NCBI GenBank assembly: GCA_947462335.1
Contig: OX381720.1
Coordinates: forward strand, 60,350,233-60,414,232
Reading direction: 5' to 3'
From: Harmothoe impar
Lineage: Eukaryota; Annelida; Polychaeta; Phyllodocida; Polynoidae
Length of the DNA: 64,000 nucleotides
Below the pieces are notes generated by a model. That model was not told the DNA's origin. It was given only the letters and a program-made list of their open reading frames with translations, and did no database searches. A program made the translations under genes and the position numbers. Positions within the stretch are counted from its first letter, which is position 1; every line of letters starts with the position of its first letter. Shown in pieces: positions 28,505 through 37,559 of the stretch.

Positions 28505-29916
28505 CTAGTAGTAGTAGTAGTAGTGGTAGTAGTACTACTGGTAGTAGTCGTCGTGCTAGCGACGTTGTTACACTCGCGACGGTACACGTTGCTGCTAAGC
28601 GTGCTGCCGCTGCTACTGCCGCTCCGCCTGCTGCTGCTGCTGCTGCTGGTGATCCTCGGGCTGCGGCTGCTGCTGCTGCTGCTGCTGCACCTGCTACTGC
28701 TGCGCCTGCTACGGCTGCGCCTGCTGAGGCTGCTGCGCCTGCTACTGTTGCGTCTGCTGCTGCTGCTGCTGCTGCTGCTTCTGCTGCACCTGCTGCTACC
28801 GCTACTACTACTGACGACAACGCTCCTGGCACAGCGCAGTACTGGCAACCGGGTTTTTACCTCCCCACTACTGTTGATGACTTTGATGACCTGCCGCACG
28901 TTGCACAGCCCCTCTCCTCCACAACTACATCGACCGACGCCCTCGACGCCGCTCGCGCTGAGAGTGACAGCTATTCGGACACTCAGCCCCTAAACCGAGA
29001 AGAAGAGGAGGAGGAGGAGCAGCAGCAACAGGGTGAGACAGAGAACGACGCTGACGACGAGGCGTACGAAGAACCCGAAGGGAAAGGGGTGGGCGGTACG
29101 TTTTTCGGCTCCCCTCTTCGACCTTTCGACCTCACTTCCACTAGTAGCGCCCCGTCCGGTCCGTGGCGACTGCCCTCACCGCCACCTTACGAGGGCGGAG
29201 GCGCTTCATCTTCTACCGCTACACTCAGCACCGACGGCGTGTGGCTGCTCTGTTCCAACAACGAGGCCTCGGATACCACCAGCGCTGACGCTGCTCCTGC
29301 TATCGGTTCTGCTGCTGATTCAGCTCACGCTGATGGTGTTACTCTTCCTGCGGGTGTGAAACGTTCTAAGGTGAGTTCCAGAACAACAAGGCCTACTAAG
29401 AAGAGAAAAATACAAGAAAAAGAACGAGATGGACGAGAAGAAGCAGAGAAACCCTTCTCCCGTCTTCTCGGGTTAGAATTCTGCTTAGACGGAGCTTTGA
29501 CGCTGGAGATCTGGGAGGACGTGGCTAGACTGTCTAGGAGGCCGCGCTACACAAAAGACGGCCAGGTGAAAGAGGCGTCTCTGACCAGAAGCAAGCGAGT
29601 GCACTTCACGGCCGACGCGCTGCGCGAGCTAATAGCACGCATCGCCGATATCCGCGCAGTGGTGGGCATACGCGACACAGCGGCCGCGCAAGGAAGACCT
29701 AATCACACCCCCTGGTTCGCAGTGCTGGATGAGGAGGGCGAAGTGTACGCAGCTGTGAGCTACTACAGCGGTAAGAACCTCGTCCACGTGCGCAAGTACG
29801 AAGGTCCTGACAAAAAACCCACACAGCAGGGGGTGACGCTGTCCGCCAGAGCGCTCAAAGAGTTGGATGACAAAACAGAGATTATTCTCAAATATCTCGG
29901 TATAGATTCGGAATGA
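28315..29916 (+). CDS. PC4-like nuclear ssDNA-binding protein with Ser/Ala-rich N terminus
   Basis: 533 residues from ATG 28315, chosen over the upstream ATG at 28174 because it follows a strong splice acceptor and sits in CACCATGA. Layout: basic start; poly-Ser tract (about 46-80; AGT repeats); long Ala/Pro/Thr tract (about 95-170; GCT repeats); acidic Glu/Gln segment (about 228-260); basic nuclear-localisation-type TKKRKIQEKER (about 360-370). The C terminus holds two related modules. Module 1 (about 382-450) has GLEFCLDGALTLEIWED and RVHFTADALRELIARI. Module 2 (about 465-530) has FAVLDEEGEVYAAVSYYSG, LVHVRKYEG, GVTLSARALKELDD and a last helix. The beta-hairpin-plus-helix pattern matches the p15/PC4 transcription-coactivator fold, which binds ssDNA as a dimer; two copies in one chain would form the dimer internally. 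A replication or transcription role beside the polymerase is inferred. Confidence 0.75.
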
Positions 29917-29931
29917 GAGACGCTCAACGCT

Positions 29932-30085
29932 CACGCGCGCACACACACAGCGTTTGACGTACGCTGTATGAGACAGACAGACGGATACACAGACAGCAGA
30001 CAGATAGATAGATAGATAGATAGACAATAGATTGATAGATAGATAGATAGATAGACAGATAGATTGATAGATAGATAGATAGTTA
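29932..30085 (+). repeat. CA/CAGA and GATA microsatellites between the plus-strand genes
   Basis: CACACACACA, ACAGACAGACGG and (GATA)n fill most of the 204 bases between the PC4-like stop and the polymerase ATG. There is no obvious TATA box or poly(A) signal here, so the two genes may share a transcript. Confidence 0.9.
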
Positions 30086-30120
30086 GACGGCTAAGTAGTT
30101 GGTAACTGAGTGAAAAAAAC

Positions 30121-32952
30121 ATGACACAGTACGTATGCGAAAAGTGTTTCAAAATTTTTAAAAGACCGTACAACCACGAGAGACACGTAGAAAGTTGTAG
30201 AGTAATACCTAAGTTTTGCCCTCTATGCGGCGAAGGCGATTGCCGAAAGATCGCCTGTCGACGCGAATCTCTGGACGGGGTGACCATCCCTCCGCGCATA
30301 TGTGCTGTACCAAACGGGGAGGAAACGTTCACGGCGAATTGGCCTGCGATACAAACGGGCGTCAGGATGCACGGGACTCGCGTGAGTGTAACAAACTTCA
30401 GGCTACCAACCGGCGAGTTGAGTGACGCTGTAGATACTATGCGTCGCATTCACTTGACACAAAGATTCAGATACAAAGTGGGTTTCTCGGTAGGCTTACT
30501 CTTACAACACAGAGAAGACAAGAGCAAACTGCGCTACTTTCACGCCTCCCAGAACAACGCAACTCTCATACAACCGCTCCCTACTATAACTAATTCAGAA
30601 ACTTTGGAAGAGCTCCTCTCAAAGATGGAAAACACCGTCGCTTGCGAGGAAGTACGGAAACTTTGCGACGCTGACACCAAGTGGCACGTTCTTTTTCCTA
30701 CCAATTTGAACATTTGCGTTTACATGGGACCGGGGGAATTCCCCATAGGCGGTAGGATCACTCAGGCCGGTCGAGTTGGAAAGAGAAGCGGCGTGTTAGA
30801 TTTTCCCAACAAGGACAACCTCTGCATCTTCCGCTGCATTTCCTTTCACTTATACAACACCAGCAAGCGCGCTTCAGATTTGTTACGTCAGTTCTGTCCC
30901 GCTGCCACACCTGAATCCTTTCCGGGTCTGAACATCCGCGACTTACCCGCGTTAGAGAACTTGTTTGACGTACAAATAGCGGTCTACACCGCGTCGCGTC
31001 AAGTGCCGGGGCGGAAGTTGAGAAGACGCGTTACTCTGATCAGACCGCCTTCCAGAACTCTGGCCGCCCGAGGTAAAGTCAACCTACACCTGACGGCGAA
31101 AGGCGGTTTGCACGTCTCTCTCGTCACGGACTTCAACGCGTACGCGGGCATATACAAATGTTGCAAGTGTAAGGCGGCGTTCACCACCGAGTTCTTGCTG
31201 AAGAGACACAGGAACCAGCTTTCCTCTTGCCGACAAGTCAAGTTGCCCTACGTAGGTGGCATCTACCAAAATTCGAGAACGATTTTGGAAGCGCTAGCAG
31301 ACTTCTCCATTTTTCCCCCCGACGGACATTCCGGAATCTACCCTTACAAGATCGCCTTCGATTTCGAGGCTTTCTTCAGACCGTGCAAAGAACCGTCGAC
31401 GGAACACGTGTCCCTGCTGTGGGATCACGTCCCTTTGTCGGCTAGCGTCGCATCCGACTTTCCGGGGTGGGAGGGGCCCGTCTGCTTCGTCAGAGAATCC
31501 GACGCAGATTCCGACCCCTTGTTGGACCGAGTTTTAAATCACATAAACGAGAACGCCAAAGTCATCGGGGAAGCTGTGCTAGAACTTTACCGACCGACCT
31601 TAGCGAAGTTAGATGCGGCGATAGGTGAAGCTCTCCTGCTGGAGGAGGCGACGTTCACCCCTTCTCCAGGCGGCTTCGCTGCGGCTCAGACCAGACACCC
31701 GTTAGTTCAACTGAAGAAGCGTCTTCTGAGATACATCCGGCAAGCTCCAGTCATGGGCTTCAACTCGGGGCGTTACGACTTGAACCTGATCAAAATACGC
31801 CTTCACTCGTTCTTTGCCTCCGGAGACCGAAGAAACCAAGAATTCAGCGTCATAAAGAGAAGCAATCAATACTTGGCGGTTTACACACAGCACACGGTTT
31901 TCTTGGACGTAGTCAACTATTTGGCACCCGGTTACAAATACGCGACCTATTTGCGAGCTTTCACCAGGAACGAAGAGAAAGGTCACTTTCCTTACGAATG
32001 GATGACGTCTACCAGGAAACTGGCAAACAGAACGCTGCCACCGAGATCGGCTTTTGACAGCGAACTGACGGGCGTCAAAATGTCCGAATCCGACTACGCC
32101 GCATGTCAGAAAGTTTGGTCCGACGAGAAGATGCAAACTATGGAAGATTACTTGATCCACTACAACAACAAAGACGTCAAACCTTTCATAGAAGCTCTGA
32201 AAAATCACGCTAAATTTTTCCAAGATCGCGGCATTGACATGTTGAAAGACGGAGTTTCTCTCGCCGGTTTGACTTTACGGTTCCTCTTCCAAAACCTAGA
32301 AGACGCGTTCACAACATTCCCCCAGTTCGACGCCGTCCTCCACGCTCTGATCAAAGAAAATCTAGTCGGCGGTCCTTCCATCATCTTCCATAGATTTCAC
32401 GAGAAGGGCACCACGCGGATAAGGGAGCACAAGTACGGCGAAGAAGCGAGACCGTGCCAACACATCCTAGGACTAGACGCTAACTCTCTGTACTTGCGCT
32501 GCATGAGCGAAGCGCACTGCACGGGCTATTACGCGGTGAGACGGCCCGAGACCGAGTTCAAGCCCGAAATTAGGCAAAGAAACTCTCACAGCGCTTTGGA
32601 GTGGTTACGCTTCGTAGAGCACGACCGCGATGTGAAACTGCGCCACGCTTTGAACGGCGGCGAGATGGTTGTAGGCTGTCGGAGAATTCGCGTGGACGGG
32701 TTTCACGCGGCCTCTAATACGGTTTTCCAGTTTCACGGGTGTTGGTTCCACGCTCACGAGTGCATACCGTCGCACCGATATCAGTGCGCTTCACTGAGGG
32801 AGGAGAGACGCGACAGAACGACTAGAGTAAGCGCGTACTTGAAAGCGCTAGGTTACAAGCTGTTCGTCGTGTGGGAGTGCGAATGGAGAGAGATGAAGCG
32901 TCGAGATGAGCGAGTTAAGGCCTCCCAACAAGCTGGAAGGTTGACGCTTTGA
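30121..32952 (+). CDS. polB: Protein-primed family B DNA polymerase, N-terminal part (exonuclease and motif A)
   Basis: 943 residues. An N-terminal C2HC-type finger (Cys6, Cys9, His22, Cys26) is followed by a Cys cluster (CPLCGEGDC) and a DNLCIFRCI segment (about 231) resembling the OTU-like Cys motif in front of Polinton polymerases. A second finger lies near 345-370 (CCKCKAAF…LKRHRNQL). The proofreading exonuclease follows: Exo I FDFEAF (about 412), Exo II GFNSGRYDLN (about 546) and Exo III YNNKD (about 681). Polymerase motif A is LDANSLYLRCM (about 785; its usual Pro is Leu), and the Polinton-typical WECEW is at about 918. The frame stops at TGA 32950 while the homologous sequence continues one base back in another frame. 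Role: protein-primed copying of the linear element DNA. The ATG follows the GATA repeat and is the first in frame. Confidence 0.92.
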   Translation: MTQYVCEKCFKIFKRPYNHERHVESCRVIPKFCPLCGEGDCRKIACRRESLDGVTIPPRICAVPNGEETFTANWPAIQTGVRMHGTRVSVTNFRLPTGELSDAVDTMRRIHLTQRFRYKVGFSVGLLLQHREDKSKLRYFHASQNNATLIQPLPTITNSETLEELLSKMENTVACEEVRKLCDADTKWHVLFPTNLNICVYMGPGEFPIGGRITQAGRVGKRSGVLDFPNKDNLCIFRCISFHLYNTSKRASDLLRQFCPAATPESFPGLNIRDLPALENLFDVQIAVYTASRQVPGRKLRRRVTLIRPPSRTLAARGKVNLHLTAKGGLHVSLVTDFNAYAGIYKCCKCKAAFTTEFLLKRHRNQLSSCRQVKLPYVGGIYQNSRTILEALADFSIFPPDGHSGIYPYKIAFDFEAFFRPCKEPSTEHVSLLWDHVPLSASVASDFPGWEGPVCFVRESDADSDPLLDRVLNHINENAKVIGEAVLELYRPTLAKLDAAIGEALLLEEATFTPSPGGFAAAQTRHPLVQLKKRLLRYIRQAPVMGFNSGRYDLNLIKIRLHSFFASGDRRNQEFSVIKRSNQYLAVYTQHTVFLDVVNYLAPGYKYATYLRAFTRNEEKGHFPYEWMTSTRKLANRTLPPRSAFDSELTGVKMSESDYAACQKVWSDEKMQTMEDYLIHYNNKDVKPFIEALKNHAKFFQDRGIDMLKDGVSLAGLTLRFLFQNLEDAFTTFPQFDAVLHALIKENLVGGPSIIFHRFHEKGTTRIREHKYGEEARPCQHILGLDANSLYLRCMSEAHCTGYYAVRRPETEFKPEIRQRNSHSALEWLRFVEHDRDVKLRHALNGGEMVVGCRRIRVDGFHAASNTVFQFHGCWFHAHECIPSHRYQCASLREERRDRTTRVSAYLKALGYKLFVVWECEWREMKRRDERVKASQQAGRLTL

Positions 32953-34244
32953 AAGTGTCTCGAAACGCGATGAGCGAGAGCGACATCCTTTCCGCTGTGA
33001 AAGACGGGAAAATGTTCGGTTTAGTTCAAGTGGACATCACTACGCCGCCTCACCTACGAGACTACTTCGAAGAAATGACCCCCGTTTTCAAGAACGTGAC
33101 CGTTTCAAAATCGGACATAGGACCTCACATGTCAGACTTTGCGCAGGAAGAAAAGCTGTTGAACACGCCTCAGAGATGTCTGATAGGGAGTTACCACGGA
33201 AAAAATATTCTCTTGGGAACGCCGCTTCTCAAGTGGTATTTAGAGCACGGTTTGATAGTCACCAAAGTGCAGCTGGTGGTAGAATACCTACCTAAACGCT
33301 CCTTTGCCGGTTTCGCGGACGAAGTAACGGCGGCGCGAAGACGTGGCGACGTGAACGAGAACGAGAAAATTCTGTCAGACTGTTACAAGTTAATGGGAAA
33401 CGCTACGTACGGTAAAACGATCTGCAACAAAGAAAAACACACGGCGGTGAGATACACTGACAGTCGGAAGTTCGAACTATTGGCCAATTCGTGGCGCTTC
33501 AAAAAGGCGTCCGAGTTGAGTTCCGATCTGTTTGAAGTCGAACTACAACCGAAAACAGTCAACAACAACCTCCCTATTCAAATAGGGTTCATGGTATACC
33601 AGTACGCGAAGTTGAAAATGTTAGAGTTCACATACGACTTCTTGGATAGATTCGTCGATCGGCGCGATTATGCCCTTTGTCAAATGGACACCGACAGTCT
33701 TTACATGGCTCTCAGCGGTGACACGTTGGATGACCTAGTCAAACCTCGCCTGAGAGAGACGTACTTCAGAGAGAAACGAAAGTGGCTTCCGACAGCGGTG
33801 TGCGACGATCACTTAGAGCTTTTCGTGAAGACAAAAACGGAAAGAGTGCGAGAATGGTGTCCGCCGCCCGGCGGATGTTGTGAGAGACGGTACCTTCACG
33901 ATCTGAGAACTTCGGGGCTCATGAAAGCGGAGTGGGAAGGTGACGGGATCCTAAGTCTCAACCCTAAGACTTACATTTGCTACGATCGAGTCAGCGACAC
34001 CGGTGAAAGAAAATCCAAAAAATGGAGTGCAAAAGGCGTACAGAAGAAACAAAACCCTCAGGAACCAGACGACTTCTTGGATGTTCTTCGCCAACGAAAA
34101 ACTCTCATTGCTGTAAATAGAAATTTCAAAGTGGTGCGAAACAAAATGGTCACCTACACCATAGAGAAAGACGGCGTGCGCTACTTGTATTATAAGCGTC
34201 GCGTGCATTCTGACGGTGTGACAACGAGTCCTTTAGAGATATGA
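32949..34244 (+). CDS. polB: Protein-primed family B DNA polymerase, C-terminal part (motifs B and C)
   Basis: 431 residues continuing the polymerase in the -1 frame. The frame is open from 32919 and has no ATG until 32970, so it is a continuation and not an independent gene. It carries motif B LMGNATYGKT (about 149-158), catalytic motif C MDTDSLYMAL (about 246) and the lysine-rich thumb motif AKGVQKKQN (about 361). The summed length (about 1,370 residues) is normal for a Polinton polymerase. No GT-AG intron of workable size and no recognisable -1 slippery heptamer is seen at the junction. A recent single-base indel (mutation or assembly error) is the simplest reading. AATAAA-type signals follow at 34324-34345. 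Confidence 0.92.
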   Translation: MKVSRNAMSESDILSAVKDGKMFGLVQVDITTPPHLRDYFEEMTPVFKNVTVSKSDIGPHMSDFAQEEKLLNTPQRCLIGSYHGKNILLGTPLLKWYLEHGLIVTKVQLVVEYLPKRSFAGFADEVTAARRRGDVNENEKILSDCYKLMGNATYGKTICNKEKHTAVRYTDSRKFELLANSWRFKKASELSSDLFEVELQPKTVNNNLPIQIGFMVYQYAKLKMLEFTYDFLDRFVDRRDYALCQMDTDSLYMALSGDTLDDLVKPRLRETYFREKRKWLPTAVCDDHLELFVKTKTERVREWCPPPGGCCERRYLHDLRTSGLMKAEWEGDGILSLNPKTYICYDRVSDTGERKSKKWSAKGVQKKQNPQEPDDFLDVLRQRKTLIAVNRNFKVVRNKMVTYTIEKDGVRYLYYKRRVHSDGVTTSPLEI

Positions 34245-34323
34245 AAAAAAAAAATAAGCGTGTTATTGCTTGATTGAGTGCATCTTTTCAAAAATAGAGT
34301 GTTTATCAAGATTGAAAAAAAAG

Positions 34324-34345
34324 AAATAAAAAAAATAAAATAAAT
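34324..34345 (+). terminator. Poly(A) signal cluster after the polymerase
   Basis: Overlapping AAATAAA words lie 80-100 bases after the polymerase stop and just before the inner edge of the right TIR. Confidence 0.5.
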
Positions 34346-34346
34346 T

Positions 34347-34465
34347 ATTGTTGTGTTTTATTTTCATACGTCTTCTTTTACTAGTAAGTCGTGCAGTCTC
34401 TTAAAGCGTTGACGATGTCGCTTCCAGTCACGTGATCCTAAAGACCCTCACTTCCTAAACAAAAA

Positions 34466-34496
<31 letters not shown>

Positions 34497-34909
34497 CTTC
34501 TTCCGATCACGTGGTCAATCAGGTCACTTCCGGTCACGTGACCCTCAATGAGGTCACTCACTTCCGGTTGGCCATTAGGTCATGTGACGTCACTTCCGGT
34601 CACGTGACTCATCAGGTCACTTCCGGTCATGTGATCCTAAATTAGGTCATATGACGTCACTTCCGGTCCCCTAAGTAGGTCATATGACGTCACTTCCGGT
34701 CCATAAGTAGGTCATATGACGTCACTTCCGGTCACGTGACCAAATGGCGGCCTCTGATTGGCTAACTAGGTCACGTGACGTCACCACTAATCCCCTAAGT
34801 AGGTCACTTCCGGTCACGTGACCAAATGGAGACCTCTGATTGGCTGCAGGTCGATTGAGTAATAAACAGTAGTTAACTATAGTCCCGTTCCGATACATAC
34901 TATACTACT
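34347..34909 (-). repeat. Right terminal inverted repeat
   Basis: 563 bp, the reverse complement of the left arm, with only a few substitutions in the outer 430 bp (for example TTAACTACTG versus TTAAGTACTG). It has a CTT microsatellite (34467-34503) where the left arm has GAA/GGA repeats, and it lacks the G-rich block and palindrome. It carries the inverse array of E-box, ETS, CRE and CCAAT words. Confidence 0.93.
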
Positions 34910-34915
34910 GGGATC
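34910..34915 (+). other. Right target-site duplication GGGATC
   Basis: Exact copy of 25551-25556, directly after the terminal CATACTATACTACT. Confidence 0.95.
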
Positions 34916-35315
34916 CCCCATCTAACCCCCCCCCCCCATACTGAGACTCTCAGTGAGAGGGGAAGGGCCAATCCAACTATATCCATCCATTCATCTCCTA
35001 TATTCAAACTATTATCAGATAAAATCTATTTTCCAATATCAGGCATCATGAACACACAAGTCCATGTAATAAGACGGGTCAGGTCAAAGTGACTTTTAAA
35101 GCGTGTTATCATTTGTTAGAGAGGTCAATTGAACCCATCGGGTTAGAGCTTGGAGAAACTATTGCTCTGGATATAAAAATCGCATGGAAAATGGCCCAGG
35201 GTATTTTAGAAGTAAAAAGGAAATACCTCAAGATTAGGGTAAGGCCAAAAGATCGGATCGGTCGGGATACCGGAACAAAATTATTTCTTAACTATTTGTT
35301 ACCACTCTTTGGTAG
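34916..35315. other. Gene-free flank of the element
   Basis: A C-run lies at 34926-34937. The 86-residue frame at 35089-35349 has no recognised motif and runs into the G-rich array. Confidence 0.5.
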
Positions 35316-35815
35316 AGGAAGGGGGGGGTGCAGGGGCATAATCTGGTAAAGGAGTGGGGGGGGGGCAGAATCTGGTGGGGGGGGGGGCAGAATCTGGTAG
35401 AACGGGTGGGGGGGGGCAGAATCTGGTAGAGGGATGGGGGGCAGCATCTGGTGGGGGGGGGGGGTCGGGAGGGCAGAATCTGGTAGAGGGATGGGGGGGG
35501 GGGTGAGGGGCATAATCTGGTAGAGGGGTCGACAGGGCATAATCTGGTAGAGGGGTGGGGGGTGGGGAGGGCAGAATCTGGTAGAGGGGGGGGCAGAATC
35601 TGGTTGAGGGGTGGAGGGGCAGAATCTGGTAGAGGGGTGGGAGGGGGCAGAATCTGGTAGAGGGGTGGGGGGATCTTGTAGGGGGAGGGGGTCTGGTAGG
35701 TGTGTGTGTGGGGGGGGGGGGGGGCCTGGTAGGTGTGTGTGTGGGGGGGGGGGGTCTGGTAGGGGGAGAAGGGGTCTGGGAGGTAGGTGTGTGTATGTGT
35801 GGGGGGGGGGGTGTA
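35316..35815. repeat. G-rich minisatellite (GGCAGAATCTGGTAGAGGGG)
   Basis: About 15 units of 25-40 bp with variable G-runs, changing to GTGTGTGTGGGGGGG units after 35690. Long Pro/Ser/His (minus) and Gly (plus) frames are translations of the array. Confidence 0.95.
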
Positions 35816-36690
35816 AAATGGTCCATCCCCGTGGTGAGTGGGGCCCGTCAGCACGATAACATGGCCGGGGCTGAGAGCGCCTGGCACCAATAGAAGCTGT
35901 CTCTGCCCATCCCCGACCACTGGCACAAAGCTTTTACTCTCATTGATAGCATTACTGGTCCCGCCGACACGGGGTGCGTATTTAGGTGGCGTTAGTTCTT
36001 GTCACTCCCCATCTCACTCCCCCCCTTTAGTGGTAGTCACAGACATCACTAAAATTGCATTTTAAAAAAATCTGAAATATGTTGCAATTATCTAATCATA
36101 AAATTGCTATAATTCAATGGTAACGTTATGAATTACATACCAATATTGTTTGATTAGTCAGGTCAGCATGGTGATTTCATTCTACCGGTACATATTTTAC
36201 CTATAGGGCCAGTGCCCTTTCTTTCTATTTTAAATGGTGTTGTCCCGCGACTTCCCGTAGGTCAAGATATCATTGACAAATTCTATTAAAATTTCTATAG
36301 GGATGAATGGGGCCGCACTCTATGGGCTCACCCCCTGTATCAGATATTCTGGTGGACCATTTTTGGAACTTTTTATTTGTATTTCTTTTTCTTTACGATT
36401 TCCTCATAGAATCCCTACTGGTTGTCTGACTTATAAATGGTAAAACTGGCATGTACAAAATTGAAAATAAAGTCCTAGTCGGATGACTGGAGGCCAACCT
36501 TCTTTTTTTGGGCCTAGTGTAAATGTTACATTTCATGATATTTACTGCCAATATTTGACAGATTCCCGGATTATTGGCTGGATACCAATTGGCGTCCGAT
36601 GGAGGAGTGGCTTTAGATGAGGGCGGTACACTGATGAACAACTCCATACAACTAGCAGAGGGCCTCCCTGTGTACAGAACCCTGACCATG
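35816..36690. other. Gene-free stretch
   Basis: No tandem repeat and no frame with a domain. The 98-residue minus frame at 36393-36689 has no recognisable feature. Confidence 0.5.
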
Positions 36691-36696
36691 TAGCAG

Positions 36697-37056
36697 TCAA
36701 CATTGCTTAGTGGGACCCATATGTGTTTTACTTGGGCAAGCAGATTTGCCCATATCTGGGTTATGGTCCTTCTTGTCCAGGGCTATAGGTGATTGAAAGT
36801 GCCCAGCTCGAGCCCAGATTTATTCCACTTTAGCACAAACTATAAGAATAAACATTAAATGGTGACTTCTGGAGGAAAATCAAATGTCAGTATGTTTTGA
36901 AATATTTACAATTTATGAAAAAAAGTTTTCCTGAGCTGACTCATCTGGGCTTCCACTTATAGCCCTGGACAAAAAGGACCATAACCCAGATATGGGCAAT
37001 CCCAGCTGGCCCAAGTAAAGCACATATGGGCCCCAGAGACCAATGTTGGCTGGGGT
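36697..37056. mobile_element. Foldback MITE with about 95-bp arms
   Basis: The left arm 36697-36790 (CAACATTGCTTAGTGGGACC … GTCCAGGGCTATA) and right arm 36957-37056 (TATAGCCCTGGACAAAAAGG … CCAATGTTGGCTGGGG) are inverted copies. Both include CCCATATCTGGGTTATGGTC or its complement. The centre is AT-rich and non-coding. Confidence 0.75.
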
Positions 37057-37559
37057 AGTACCGTAGTGTCAGTCCTGCTGTGCAGAAACCACTCTGTCAA
37101 TACCGATATGCAGTTCATGCTGCTTTGTTGTTTGATCAATATCAGGCATTGTGGTGGAGAAGGTGTGATTTTAATACAGAATTATCTAACAGTGTACTAT
37201 TTTTCTCTGCATGGGCAAAAAAATGATGATACAAATAGTCAAACTAATCCTACAAATTGGGATTGTGCAGTTATTATGGCTTCTTCTATGCTTGTTTCTT
37301 CATCGGTATATACCGCTTCTATGCAGGGGCACTGTTGTCAAATGTTTAAAACTTCAGTTACACCATTTTTGTGAATAGCTATATTTTAATGACCAGATGG
37401 CACACAAAGGAGGTTAGGCTGTATTATCATTATCGATCTGGCTTGATCTCTCCATATAATCTTTAGATTATGATGATCAACTGAAATTAAAGGCATCCAC
37501 GGCAGTGGGGGATGACAAATAAGTGCAGTTGGTCAGATTTTGTGCCAGTTGCTACAATG

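Larger units (their letters stand above)
25557..34909 (+). mobile_element. Compact Polinton/Maverick-type element, complete with TIRs and TSD
   Basis: It is 9,353 bp, bounded by AGTAGTATAGTATG and its inverted copy CATACTATACTACT, with a perfect 6-bp GGGATC duplication. Both ends carry long inverted repeats. AG...CT termini, a 6-bp duplication and a protein-primed family B polymerase define the Polinton group. Known members are usually about twice this size and carry a retroviral-type integrase, FtsK/HerA-type ATPase, cysteine protease and two capsid proteins; none is present here. The three genes are a tandem death-domain protein (minus), a PC4-like protein (plus) and the polymerase (plus). 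The clean duplication and near-identical outer TIRs indicate a fairly recent insertion. It is either a non-autonomous derivative mobilised in trans or a distinct compact lineage. Confidence 0.93.

Noticed and set aside
28384..28993. Ser/Arg-, Ala- and Leu-rich frames overlapping the PC4-like gene on both strands
   Set aside because: Shadows of the AGT and GCT trinucleotide repeats that encode the Ser and Ala tracts of the real protein.
32916..32960. Intron or programmed -1 frameshift at the polymerase break
   Set aside because: The only GT…AG pair there is about 16 bp apart, and no X-XXY-YYZ heptamer is present; a private indel or assembly error is simpler.
34245..34346. A further gene (integrase or capsid) after the polymerase
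   Set aside because: Only about 100 AT-rich bases separate the stop from the TIR; no frame fits, and none fits in the 27500-28300 gap either.
35288..35926. 212-residue Pro/Ser/Leu-rich minus-strand frame resembling a proline-rich protein
   Set aside because: Generated by the G-rich minisatellite, with parallel frames in the other phases.
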